Source: Beroe forskalii (lineage: Eukaryota > Ctenophora > Nuda > Beroida > Beroidae). Taken from it: a stretch of 64,000 nt of DNA. The notes beneath the pieces were generated by a model. That model did no database searches, was not told the origin of the DNA, and saw nothing but the letters and a program-made list of their open reading frames with translations. The DNA is taken from NCBI GenBank assembly GCA_011033025.1, contig WFMF01000034.1, positions 744,001 to 808,000 on the forward strand, given 5' to 3'. A program made the translations under genes and the position numbers. Position 1 is the first letter of the stretch, and every line of letters begins with the position of its first letter. This document shows, piece after piece, positions 35,601 to 39,419 of this stretch.

Positions 35601-38600
35601 CGTCAGATTCCGACCCATGGTCGGAACAACCTAGCCCTATCTTTTGAGTGATAGATCTGTGATAAGAAACATTTTGGCCCAGGTCCAAATGTGAGAGCGC
35701 AATGGAACGACATGTCGTCCATCCACAATGTCATTGCAACTCTGCTGTGCTCCTCCAACCTAAACGATATGAGACAAACTCTGACTGGATTAGCTGTCGA
35801 TGTCCCCTGCCCCATCAATACCACCCAAGTGAGTGAATGTATCCAGTCTACGCTTGAAAGCTTCATTTTAAGTGAAAACTCGCAAAATCTGCTCTTAAAT
35901 TTTGCTAACTTTGCAGTTTGCATTGATATGGTCCGAAATCAGCTGAGATACATTTCAGTTTGTAGAGTTTTATCGCATTTATTTCTCAAATTCTTCTCCG
36001 GACCCCTGACTCGGAAGTAAAACAGCTCCTCCAGTCAGAAAACTACTGCTACTTGAGGAAACTGCTGGAAGAACCGACTGTTATGGAAATGGACGTATGT
36101 ATCAAATCTTTAATCCAATTCTACTTCTAAAAGGGGAACGGACCTGTGAGAGGTCCGGGAACTTATCCCCCGGTTAACCAACTTCACTCTGAATCAGATC
36201 GAAACATCCCGCGTGCTCGAAGCCACTCTCCCCCCCCCCCCACTTTATTTCGTCACTTTAGTACTTTTGATTGAGCATATTCTAGATAAATGATAAATAT
36301 TTAGTGCCATGTTGATATCAATTGTCAAACCCGAGGAATGATCCTGAACCTATAAATTCACCTTTGTAAGGACATCGTTCACACTTCACATATTACGTAA
36401 TCGCCTAGGGGGAGGGGGGTTTCCGAATGATTACGTTACATGTTATTGTAACAAATACAACTACTGTAAACTTGATTACGAGGGGAGGGGGGTTAAAATC
36501 GGACTAAAATTGATTACGTAATATCTTAATATGTGAACGATCCCTAAGGACATCGTGAACCTGCTGAAGCACGTTACCTGGGAGAACGCCCGAGCGAGTA
36601 AGGTAGTTCTGATGGAGCTGCTCTATTACATCTCCTCCGTTCACAGTGCGGATATGAAGCCTTACCTCGTCTTCCTTCTCCATATACTACTCATCAAGGA
36701 CACCTGGCAGAAGAAGAGGTAGATTTCCGTACTTTTTTGTTCTTTTTTCGTCAAATTCGACAGAAAAAGAGGCAAGGTAGGAGAAGCGTGATTAGCGGAG
36801 GAGCAGGGTGATGTTAGGGGTTTCTGGGAGCTTTAAGTGTAACGGGTTGCAGGCCAAGCGGGGTTTATCTAGAGGAGAGAATGGGCAGATCTAAGGGGTT
36901 ACCGACCAGCCTCCAACACTTCCTTCCCTCCCCCAGGACCCAGGTTGCTTTAAAGCCGCTGATACATCCTTCGCTCTCTCAGAATCCAGTTAGTTTTAAG
37001 CCTCTAATACCTCCGTCCTTTCCCCAGGATCCAGCTAGTTCTGAAAGGAGGTCCAGAACGGGATTCCCTTCTCGACATCATCCTCCGATCCAAGTCCTGT
37101 CACCAGAAACGAGCGTATCTGTGCATGAAGTGCCTGACTAACCTCCTAAATGCCAACTCTCTGGCAGCTGAGATATTCTTTGACGATGACGATAATAAGT
37201 TTAGGTTTGTGTTCGTCGCGCCCTCCCACGGTTCGTAAGCCATGGTTAAAGTTTGTGTACGGATTAAAGTTTACTAATGTTGGAAAAGTATAAGAAATGG
37301 GGGATATTTTGGATGTTCTAAGAATCTGAGATCAGGGAATGTTATCATTCCATGGTGTCAGAGCAAATCACCATTTATAAACCACTTTACCCCCCCCCCA
37401 GATGAGAAGTAGCAGGCTCGAAGTGGCTGATTTGGAATTTCAGCAACATCTAGAAATTGGGAAGGAAAAATATGGCTGTTTCTGCTAATAATACTACCTA
37501 GCTCATTTTAACCCTATTTTTGAAAAATACTCATCTAGTTCTACCAACCTTGTCCAGGTGGGAAGGAGCAGTGAAGTGGCTGGGTGTGCAGTTAGAAAGG
37601 AGACCAGGGTACCATGAGGACGAACCCCCTGAGTGGGCTGCCAACCTTTCTAACGAGTCAGGGAACGATTACTACATTGAGAGGACCAACTCTGCCATCT
37701 TACTCCTTCAGAAGGTAGGATCAGTTGAAGATCACTTATGGTCGTTTGTGTTAACACCTTTATTTTTCACTCCGCTGGCACCCACGTGGTAGTCATGTGG
37801 TTACCACGTGACATGCCTTGTGGGGAATAGGTGTAACGTGACGGGAGTACGAATTTGAGCGGACCAACCTTCTCAACGTTCTAGAGGGTTCCAACTATCA
37901 GGACTTCTCCAGATAATACTCCCCTCCCCTATTTCTATTAACCCCCCCATTCTGTAATCTGTCACGAAATCGAAAAATGAGAATCATTTTGAAATTTCCC
38001 AGTGGCGCGGCACTATGTTATGTTTGACGATTATAGTTTGTACTTTACGTGTTATACTGTTAAATCAGTATCACGCATGTACAAATTATCCCCCCCCCCC
38101 CCAAGAAAATAGACATTTTTTGAATACCAAATCAGGATTTAGGTAAAGTCGGATCAACGTTCAAAAAATGGACAGTCAAGTGACTTTTTTCTAATAACAC
38201 TCTTTCAGGCGAAAGATCGCTGGATCAAAAAGCTTTGGCACTGCTTCAAGTTTTGGCAGTGCTCAAAGCTTTGGCAGTGCCCCAAGCTTTGGCAGTGCTT
38301 TAACATTTCCAACTCTTTTCGTTCAGGCGGAAGCACTGCTTCCAGAAGAAAGTGACGAAGAAGAATCGGTGGAAGAGAACAATTCGCCGAATAACACGAG
38401 TTCTCCTAACGTAGCGAGTCCCTCAAATCCCCTTGGCAACGCCACCAATCCCCTAGACACCGCTAACAGTCCCCTTAGCAACACCCCCAATCCCCTGAAC
38501 ACATCCCCTCCCCTGGGGAGCAGCACCCCAGGAACCAGTCCCCTGGTAGTCGGGGGCACCACCCACGTTAACCCCCTGGGTGCCATGACGTCACACAACG

Positions 38601-39007
38601 TGACGTCACCAAGGAACGATTTCAACGTGTCCAACTTGTCGTTACACTCACCCCCTGGCAGTAAGCCAAGTGGTGTTAACATCAGTAGTATGTCCATTAA
38701 CAGCGTCTCCCTCGAGTCGGTTCTAAACTCACCGAGTTCGTCGTCGAGTGTCAAATCGCCGGAATCGAGCGTCAAATCGCCCGATGGTTTGGGTTTGAAC
38801 TCGCCGCCTGACGCGGACTCGCCACCCTATAACGTCGCACAGTCGCCGGCTGAATCGAGCTTTAACTCGAGTTTAAGTCGGGATGAAGGTCGGGATTCGA
38901 GTAATATGAGCGTAACAAGTCAAGGATCTTCGGACTCGTGTAGCACGACTTCCACTGATACGAGTGTTATTAGTGTTCATGATAGCACCAGCATAGTCGA
39001 AATATGA
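8599..39007 (+). CDS. USP9X: USP9X-like ubiquitin hydrolase gene, 3' part (43 exon positions)
   Basis: Cysteine protease of the fat facets/USP9X family, which removes ubiquitin from cytoplasmic substrates. Joined exons give about 1,830 residues; vertebrate USP9X is about 2,550, so the N-terminal third lies left of the window. The C-terminal half follows USP9X order. It has GHL...CREL and LFPAS (e19), the Cys box [19 protein letters not shown] (e22), [16 protein letters not shown] (e24), zinc-ligand pairs CKGC and CERC (e25, e26), [12 protein letters not shown] (e26-e27), the His box [12 protein letters not shown] (e29), [11 protein letters not shown] (e31), then HEAT-like helical sequence and a low-complexity tail. 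Introns are GT-AG and the phases agree from e1 to e43 except at three homopolymer-linked points (e34, e34/e35, e37/e38). Exons e9-e18 lie in a duplicated block. A USP9Y/USP24-type paralogue is possible, but USP9X fits best. Confidence 0.9.
8958..9045 (+). CDS. USP9X: USP9X-like exon 2
   Basis: Acceptor CCTCTGCAG, donor AAAG|GTAATA, phase 0 to 1. Reads [20 protein letters not shown], an amphipathic helix. The donor and about 45 bp after it are repeated once (next GTAATACG at about 9089). Confidence 0.7.
9046..9130. repeat. donor-site duplication after exon 2
   Basis: Two copies of about 45 bp, each starting AAAG|GTAATACGTG and ending TTATAATTGGGTGTT followed by CTCAAAA. Confidence 0.75.
9345..9510. 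repeat. acceptor duplication at exon 3
   Basis: ACACGGTCTCATCCCAG|AAGGGGG occurs twice, with AG at 9368 (decoy) and 9494 (real), 126 bp apart. The unit carries the acceptor and the first bases of exon 3. Confidence 0.8.
9495..9595 (+). CDS. USP9X: USP9X-like exon 3
   Basis: Phase 1 to 0, donor AAG|GTAAAT. Reads [20 protein letters not shown] and then [13 protein letters not shown]. The open minus-strand frame over the same bases is a shadow. Confidence 0.7.
9796..9945. repeat. acceptor-spanning repeat before exon 4 (3 units)
   Basis: Units of about 45 bp read GACTATTTCCTCCAACT, then CCCCAG|GTGGTTGAAAA. Junctions fall at 9841 (TG instead of AG), 9885 and 9931 (real). Confidence 0.8.
9932..9969 (+). 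CDS. USP9X: USP9X-like exon 4 (short)
   Basis: 38 bp, acceptor CCTCCCCAG, donor GA|GTGAGA, phase 0 to 2, reads [12 protein letters not shown]. Accepted because the phase joins e3 and e5 without a stop. Confidence 0.55.
9990..10352. repeat. about 60-bp repeat before exon 5 (5-6 units)
   Basis: Unit GTTGAAGTGAGAGTTCGAGG, then cttgtttcagagtttgtatcc and a tail. Each unit contains TTTCAG|AGTTTGTATCC, close to the real junction CTAG|AGTTTATCC at 10352. Confidence 0.75.
10353..10466 (+). CDS. USP9X: USP9X-like exon 5
   Basis: Phase 2 to 2, reads [20 protein letters not shown] through PVGYIR. The donor CCG|GTATCA was chosen because it alone keeps phase with e6; GTTAGT at 10402 would not. Confidence 0.55.
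10535..10689 (+). CDS. USP9X: USP9X-like exon 6
   Basis: Acceptor CTCCCCAG, phase 2 to 1. Reads [20 protein letters not shown] through [15 protein letters not shown]. The first of four tandem donors (10690) is used: reading on into the repeat meets TAG in frame. Confidence 0.75.
10671..10792. repeat. 31-bp donor-spanning repeat (4 units)
   Basis: GACCTCTTTAACAGTCCTA|GTGAGTAGTGGG starts at 10671, 10702, 10733 and 10764. Every unit holds the last 19 exon bases and a consensus GTGAGT donor. Confidence 0.9.
10810..11260. repeat. triplicated acceptor plus 5' part of exon 7, in CT-rich DNA
   Basis: The junction CCCCAG|GCAGTCC occurs at 10822, 11049 and 11260. The first copy continues with about 83 bp matching exon 7, the second with about 55-60 bp, and both then break into CCCCTAACTC repeats. 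Confidence 0.85.
11261..11383 (+). CDS. USP9X: USP9X-like exon 7
   Basis: Phase 1 to 1, reads [20 protein letters not shown] then [20 protein letters not shown]. The third acceptor copy is the only one followed by a complete exon and a donor. Confidence 0.75.
11564..11646 (+). CDS. USP9X: USP9X-like exon 8
   Basis: Phase 1 to 0, reads [20 protein letters not shown] then QIYGHSNE, donor GAG|GTAATT. Phase 0 at its end fits e9 at 21635 and does not fit copy-1 e11 (phase 1). Confidence 0.75.
12305..12650. repeat. acceptor-spanning repeat at exon 10, copy 1 (4 units)
   Basis: TTCTAGAAATCTCATCAG|GT followed by acaagcttgag gives AG at 12326, 12456, 12511 and 12646. Copy 2 has a single junction (22128). 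Confidence 0.85.
12647..12721 (+). pseudogene. USP9X: exon 10, copy 1, broken
   Basis: Homologous to 22129-22217 but 75 instead of 89 bp. One base is missing in CTTGAG, and the middle is replaced by AGCCACCACAATAAGT-like sequence that also occurs in the neighbouring intron (12800). In frame it runs into a stop. Confidence 0.75.
13515..15349. repeat. 33-bp splice-acceptor minisatellite, about 55 units
   Basis: Unit: TTTTCAG|GTGGCGTTGAGATG then gtgatatccctc. Every unit carries a pyrimidine tract, AG and the first 26 bases of exon 11. At 33 bp (11 codons, [11 protein letters not shown]) it stays open when full length, but 31- and 32-bp variants shift the frame. Islands of CCACTCACGTCTCACC interrupt it (for example 14010, 14620, 14800, 15320). 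Confidence 0.95.
15350..15501 (+). CDS. USP9X: exon 11, copy 1
   Basis: Phase 1 to 0, [20 protein letters not shown] then [20 protein letters not shown]. Its bases are the same as copy 2 (23194-23345). Donor AAG|GTAAGA. Confidence 0.75.
15580..15835. repeat. decoy acceptor before exon 12, copy 1
   Basis: CTCCTCAG|AAGCTTGGTGG (15592) resembles the real junction GCTCAG|AAGCTCGGTGG (15820). Copy 2 has the same pair (23438, 23663). Confidence 0.6.
15821..15902 (+). CDS. USP9X: exon 12, copy 1
   Basis: Phase 0 to 1, reads [20 protein letters not shown] then PNPSIER, donor GAG|GTTAGA. Matches copy 2. Confidence 0.75.
16185..16282 (+). CDS. USP9X: exon 13, copy 1
   Basis: Phase 1 to 0, [20 protein letters not shown] then [13 protein letters not shown]. 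Differs from copy 2 at seven positions, all synonymous. Confidence 0.8.
16338..16480 (+). mobile_element. tRNA-derived SINE in intron, copy 1
   Basis: GGTGTATTGG box A-like, GATCGAAAGATC, box B GGTTCGATTCC (16383-16393), then CACTGAGCTAAG and ACGGTTCACTCA. Same family as 6.32-6.64 kb. Confidence 0.75.
16708..16785. repeat. acceptor duplication at exon 14, copy 1 only
   Basis: ATCCATCCAT...CCCCCAG|GCAATATTCC occurs twice, 40 bp apart (AG at 16727 decoy, 16767 real). Copy 2 has one. Confidence 0.85.
16768..16893 (+). CDS. USP9X: exon 14, copy 1
   Basis: Phase 0 to 0, 42 codons, [20 protein letters not shown] then [20 protein letters not shown]. Five synonymous and no amino-acid differences from copy 2. 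Donor CAA|GTAAGT. Confidence 0.85.
17220..17351 (+). CDS. USP9X: exon 15, copy 1 (intact)
   Basis: 132 bp, [20 protein letters not shown] then [20 protein letters not shown]. Copy 2 lacks one C and is frameshifted, so this copy is the readable one. Confidence 0.85.
17813..17915 (+). CDS. USP9X: exon 16, copy 1
   Basis: Phase 0 to 1, [20 protein letters not shown] then [14 protein letters not shown]. Seven synonymous differences from copy 2. It has a single acceptor here. Confidence 0.8.
18291..18403 (+). CDS. USP9X: exon 17, copy 1
   Basis: Phase 1 to 0, [20 protein letters not shown] then [17 protein letters not shown]. Matches copy 2. The preceding intron holds a GC-rich patch (18115-18230) with no clear role. 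Confidence 0.8.
18888..18954 (+). CDS. USP9X: exon 18, copy 1
   Basis: Phase 0 to 1, [20 protein letters not shown] then LK. Donor GAAAG|GTTTAC is chosen because USP9X continues with GHL (e19); reading through reaches TAA at 18992. Confidence 0.7.
19116..20640. mobile_element. foldback structure with head-to-head 330-bp satellite
   Basis: Ends share TTCCGC...TGGATGCAA in inverted orientation (from 19116 and to 20640). Inside, units of about 330 bp (CACGCAGAATGTGTCCTAGG, tgcatccacattttctcaag) run in one orientation to about 19600 and in the other to about 20520. Flanks GAGTTCATG and GAGTCAATG could be a decayed target duplication (7 of 9). It sits between the two copies of the segmental duplication. 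Confidence 0.6.
20650..21617 (+). repeat. tandem satellite, about 365-bp unit, 2.5 copies
   Basis: Units start near GGAACAAAAGTGTAAAAATT and hold GAATTGCCACCCTGGTGCCA and ACCTGTAATTCTATGTACTT. Repeats begin near 20690, 21055 and 21415. A diverged relative forms the arrays at 59.15-63.23 kb. Confidence 0.85.
21635..21717 (+). CDS. USP9X: exon 9 (intact only in copy 2)
   Basis: Acceptor CTCGACAG, phase 0 to 2, [20 protein letters not shown] then DTNCGGVR, donor CAG|GTACAG. Phases fit e8 before it and e10 after it. Confidence 0.8.
22129..22217 (+). CDS. USP9X: exon 10 (intact only in copy 2)
   Basis: Acceptor CTCATCAG, phase 2 to 1, [20 protein letters not shown] then KFRSDFILA, donor GCAG|GTAAAA. 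Confidence 0.8.
22362..22437. repeat. 11-bp tandem repeat
   Basis: ACAGTACAAAC repeated about seven times, in copy 2 only. Confidence 0.9.
23085..23193. repeat. 33-bp splice-acceptor minisatellite, copy 2 (4 units)
   Basis: Same unit as 13515-15349, with TTTTCAG|GTGGCG at about 23094, 23127, 23160 and 23193. The last is the real e11 acceptor. Confidence 0.95.
23194..23345 (+). CDS. USP9X: exon 11, copy 2
   Basis: Same sequence as copy 1; e10 leads into it in phase ([14 protein letters not shown]). Confidence 0.85.
23664..23745 (+). CDS. USP9X: exon 12, copy 2
   Basis: Acceptor TTCCCCAG, phase 0 to 1, same peptide as copy 1 ([20 protein letters not shown]). Confidence 0.85.
23802..23904 (+). 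mobile_element. MITE, 103 bp, with 8-bp TSD, present only in copy 2
   Basis: Flanked by CCCCCTTC on both sides (23794-23801, 23905-23912); copy 1 (near 15950) is the empty site. Related copies lie inverted at about 43263-43369 and, more decayed, at 51796-51906, sharing the CCATCCAGTCAGAAGAAATA strand. Confidence 0.85.
24326..24423 (+). CDS. USP9X: exon 13, copy 2
   Basis: Phase 1 to 0; same protein as copy 1 with seven silent changes. Confidence 0.85.
24487..24592 (+). mobile_element. tRNA-derived SINE in intron, copy 2
   Basis: Orthologous to 16338-16480 and shorter; box B GGTTCGATTCC starts at 24532. Confidence 0.75.
24832..24957 (+). CDS. USP9X: exon 14, copy 2
   Basis: Phase 0 to 0, same protein as copy 1. 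One acceptor only. Donor CAG|GTAAGT. Confidence 0.85.
25232..25362 (+). pseudogene. USP9X: exon 15, copy 2, 1-bp deletion
   Basis: 131 bp against 132 in copy 1: CACCAGCCCTCATT has three C where copy 1 has four. The frame is lost after FAHQP. It is either a real break or a homopolymer consensus error. Splice sites are intact. Confidence 0.8.
25780..26065. repeat. about 80-bp acceptor-spanning repeat at exon 16, copy 2 only (4 units)
   Basis: TTGGTCAGTAATAACATTTCAG|GTAGC-TCAGAAC recurs with AG at 25822, 25907, 25986 and 26065 (real). Copy 1 has one. Confidence 0.9.
26066..26168 (+). CDS. USP9X: exon 16, copy 2
   Basis: Phase 0 to 1; same protein as copy 1, seven silent changes. Confidence 0.85.
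26538..26650 (+). CDS. USP9X: exon 17, copy 2
   Basis: Acceptor CCATATAG, phase 1 to 0, same peptide as copy 1. Confidence 0.85.
27133..27199 (+). CDS. USP9X: exon 18, copy 2
   Basis: Phase 0 to 1; joins e19 as [15 protein letters not shown], the USP9X order. Confidence 0.85.
27200..27775. other. intron e18-e19
   Basis: Shares its first 150 bp with copy 1 (to GAGTTTGCGT at about 27350), then unique sequence. Nothing else was recognised. Confidence 0.6.
27776..27917 (+). CDS. USP9X: exon 19
   Basis: Phase 1 to 2, [20 protein letters not shown] then [15 protein letters not shown]. Matches the GHL...KEL...FIFPAS stretch of USP9X. Donor TTC|GTTTGC is weak. Confidence 0.8.
28127..28163 (+). CDS. 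USP9X: exon 20
   Basis: Reads [12 protein letters not shown], donor CAA|GTAAAT, phase 2 to 0. A longer form from 28086 ([20 protein letters not shown]) looks closer to USP9X in length but does not fit the phase of e19; which acceptor is used is unsettled. Confidence 0.6.
28334..28487 (+). CDS. USP9X: exon 21
   Basis: Acceptor CTCGCCAG, phase 0 to 1. [20 protein letters not shown] through [14 protein letters not shown] corresponds to the USP9X stretch just before the catalytic domain. Donor GAAGG|GTTTGT is the first of about six tandem copies. Confidence 0.85.
28452..28825. repeat. donor-spanning repeat of exon 21 (5-6 units, about 65 bp)
   Basis: Units carry the exon end (GAGTTCCCACCCCCAATCCT then ccctcgcaacttgaagg), the donor GTTTGTATTTC or GTTTGAGTTTC and CACTCATATTTGGGTAAATT. 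Some units have GTTTCCTCC in place of GTTCCCACC. Confidence 0.9.
29866..29966 (+). CDS. USP9X: exon 22, Cys box with catalytic cysteine
   Basis: Phase 1 to 0. [20 protein letters not shown] then [13 protein letters not shown]; the C of GATCYMN is the USP nucleophile. Near-identical to the USP9X family. Confidence 0.97.
30137..30205 (+). CDS. USP9X: exon 23
   Basis: 23 codons, [20 protein letters not shown]. It replaces a longer acidic insert found here in vertebrate USP9X. Confidence 0.75.
30373..30525 (+). CDS. USP9X: exon 24
   Basis: [51 protein letters not shown]. [16 protein letters not shown] is diagnostic of USP9X. Donor TTG|GTGAGT. Confidence 0.95.
30510..30645. repeat. donor duplication after exon 24
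   Basis: ATAACTTG|GTGAGT occurs at 30525 (real) and 30630 (decoy), with TTGGAGACACGGTGA repeated between them. Confidence 0.7.
30710..30835. repeat. acceptor-spanning repeat before exon 25 (3 units)
   Basis: TTGCAATTCACCCCAG|ATTGAAG-A-CTAA-like units with AG at 30730, 30776 and 30814 (real, GTCGAAGGAACTAAA). Confidence 0.8.
30815..31000 (+). CDS. USP9X: exon 25, first zinc-ligand pair
   Basis: 62 codons including [20 protein letters not shown] and [19 protein letters not shown] supplies the first CxxC of the USP zinc finger. Confidence 0.95.
31207..31347. mobile_element. MITE fragment upstream of exon 26, between 25-bp direct repeats
   Basis: Left end GGGATCGTTCACATATTGCG and right side GATTACGTAA belong to the family at 36.37 kb. 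It is bounded by identical 25-bp repeats (31182-31206, 31348-31372, beginning TATTTTGGGTGCCCCATC), the second abutting the exon 26 acceptor. The outer part of the right terminus is missing. Confidence 0.75.
31381..31499 (+). CDS. USP9X: exon 26, second zinc-ligand pair
   Basis: Phase 0 to 2, [20 protein letters not shown] then [23 protein letters not shown] completes the zinc site. Confidence 0.96.
31669..31811 (+). CDS. USP9X: exon 27
   Basis: Phase 2 to 1, [20 protein letters not shown] then [20 protein letters not shown]. Confidence 0.95.
32042..32091 (+). CDS. USP9X: exon 28
   Basis: Phase 1 to 0, [17 protein letters not shown], donor TTG|GTGAGA. Confidence 0.9.
32082..32350. repeat. 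donor duplication after exon 28
   Basis: CTACAGATTG|GTGAGA followed by TTACCTGA occurs at 32091 (real) and 32329 (decoy). GTTAGTTGGGGTAT is also repeated at about 32239 and 32378. Confidence 0.75.
32414..32557 (+). CDS. USP9X: exon 29, catalytic histidine
   Basis: [20 protein letters not shown] through [25 protein letters not shown] holds the catalytic His, FDD the supporting acidic residue. A second CGATCAG|GTAGGT donor-like copy lies at 32593. Confidence 0.96.
32784..32854 (+). CDS. USP9X: exon 30
   Basis: Phase 0 to 2, [24 protein letters not shown] is the USP9X landmark after the His box. Confidence 0.9.
32960..33045. repeat. acceptor duplication at exon 31
   Basis: TTCTCTCAG|AACTC occurs at 32974 (decoy) and 33037 (real), both preceded by pyrimidines; CTCGTACGATGA and CTCGCAAGATCG lie beside them. 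Confidence 0.6.
33038..33191 (+). CDS. USP9X: exon 31, end of the peptidase domain
   Basis: Phase 2 to 0, [20 protein letters not shown] then a Glu run ([13 protein letters not shown]) coded by a GAG microsatellite. [11 protein letters not shown] closes the USP fold. Confidence 0.95.
33439..33522 (+). CDS. USP9X: exon 32
   Basis: [20 protein letters not shown] then DNLTFFHQ. The acceptor ACCTTAAG lacks a long pyrimidine tract and repeats the ACCTTAAG at the end of exon 31. Confidence 0.8.
33691..33867 (+). CDS. USP9X: exon 33
   Basis: 59 codons, [20 protein letters not shown] through [15 protein letters not shown]. Matches the USP9X region after the peptidase domain. Confidence 0.9.
34013..34145 (+). 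CDS. USP9X: exon 34, one base short
   Basis: TGFLCK, then [20 protein letters not shown] and [17 protein letters not shown]. The two parts are in different frames: TGTAAAAGACAG needs one more A to read KK-T. USP9X is collinear throughout, so an A-run deletion or consensus error is likely. Confidence 0.8.
34338..34474 (+). CDS. USP9X: exon 35
   Basis: [20 protein letters not shown] then [20 protein letters not shown], donor GACGG|GTTTGT, phase 2 out. Joining to e34 needs one extra base (GGTTTAT to GGTTTTAT would give NRFYQYLLE). Confidence 0.8.
34915..34972 (+). CDS. USP9X: exon 36
   Basis: Phase 2 to 0, [19 protein letters not shown]. The bases before it are open too but have no better acceptor. 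Confidence 0.75.
35373..35477 (+). CDS. USP9X: exon 37
   Basis: [20 protein letters not shown] then [15 protein letters not shown]. Homologous to the EKTQLLKLSV region of USP9X. The next exon starts in phase 1, so one G appears to be missing at GACGAG|GTAAGG. Confidence 0.85.
35683..35828 (+). CDS. USP9X: exon 38
   Basis: [20 protein letters not shown] then [20 protein letters not shown], donor CAA|GTGAGT. Confidence 0.85.
35966..36094 (+). CDS. USP9X: exon 39
   Basis: [20 protein letters not shown] then [20 protein letters not shown], phase 0 to 0. The start is the only AG that keeps phase; the acceptor TTTGTAG is weak. Confidence 0.7.
36370..36544. mobile_element. MITE abutting the exon 40 acceptor
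   Basis: Inverted ends read (G)GACATCGTTCACACTTCACA and, on the other strand, GGGATCGTTCACATATTAAG; the interior has paired GATTACGTAAT motifs and G/C-runs. Flanked by TAAGGACATCG at 36367 and 36545, so the duplicated target includes the splice acceptor TAAG|GACATCG. Confidence 0.75.
36549..36718 (+). CDS. USP9X: exon 40
   Basis: Phase 0 to 2, [20 protein letters not shown], then [19 protein letters not shown]. Homologous to the USP9X WENPQ...LLLQILLIEDSWQ stretch. Confidence 0.9.
36930..37045. repeat. 45-bp acceptor-spanning repeat before exon 41 (3 units)
   Basis: CCCCCAG|GACCCAGGTTGCTTT, CTCTCAG|AATCCAGTTAGTTTT and CCCCAG|GATCCAGCTAGTTCT, with AG at 36936, 36982 and 37027 (real). Confidence 0.85.
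37028..37204 (+). CDS. USP9X: exon 41
   Basis: Phase 2 to 2, [40 protein letters not shown], then [10 protein letters not shown]. Clear USP9X homology. Confidence 0.93.
37558..37714 (+). CDS. USP9X: exon 42
   Basis: Phase 2 to 0, [20 protein letters not shown] through [15 protein letters not shown]; matches the USP9X WAVEWLGDELERRPY region. Confidence 0.93.
38198..38340. repeat. decoy acceptor and 18-bp repeat before the last exon
   Basis: CTTTCAG|GCGAAAGATCGC (38208) precedes the real GTTCAG|GCGGAAGCACTGC (38326). Between them GCTTTGGCAGTGC occurs about four times. Confidence 0.7.
38327..39007 (+). CDS. USP9X: exon 43, terminal coding exon
   Basis: 226 codons and TGA. It starts [19 protein letters not shown], continuing the USP9X end, then about 200 residues rich in Ser, Asn, Pro, Thr with repeated NPL, SPSS and SVKSP motifs. 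The tail is longer and of different composition from vertebrate USP9X and probably disordered. No clear AATAAA was seen in the next 400 bp. Confidence 0.93.
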   Translation, partial: AEALLPEESDEEESVEENNSPNNTSSPNVASPSNPLGNATNPLDTANSPLSNTPNPLNTSPPLGSSTPGTSPLVVGGTTHVNPLGAMTSHNVTSPRNDFNVSNLSLHSPPGSKPSGVNISSMSINSVSLESVLNSPSSSSSVKSPESSVKSPDGLGLNSPPDADSPPYNVAQSPAESSFNSSLSRDEGRDSSNMSVTSQGSSDSCSTTSTDTSVISVHDSTSIVEI

Positions 39008-39419
39008 TGACGCCCTTATAGTATGTTCGATGAACTTGAAGTTAACGACATCAGAAATCATATACTTGCGGTTTTTTGAAGCATGAAGACATAGGATAAG
39101 TGTAAATATTATACGGTATATATTCGTAATGTATATGTTTTTGGAAGTGGATTCTTCGGTGAAGGAATAGGATTAGGATGACTCAAAAAAGTAAATGGGT
39201 TTTTGTTCAGAACTGCGCACTTGGCATTTTCTTTTAATATTTGTTGCTGACTCTGCTTCGACTTTCATCCGATAGCACAGGTTTTTATGTGAACGAAAAA
39301 CTGATCACGACACATGACATTTATAAATTGCTATTTTTCTTGGGTGGAATTAACATGGCCCAAAATTGATCAGAAGATTTCGAAATAATCGATCGATTTT
39401 GGGTTTTGAGCATGTAATA
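39008..39419. other. 3' flank of the USP9X-like gene
   Basis: AT-rich, presumably 3' UTR and intergenic; no exon or repeat was recognised. Confidence 0.5.

Noticed and set aside
38323..38775. 150-codon minus-strand frame
   Set aside because: Shadow of the last USP9X-like exon.
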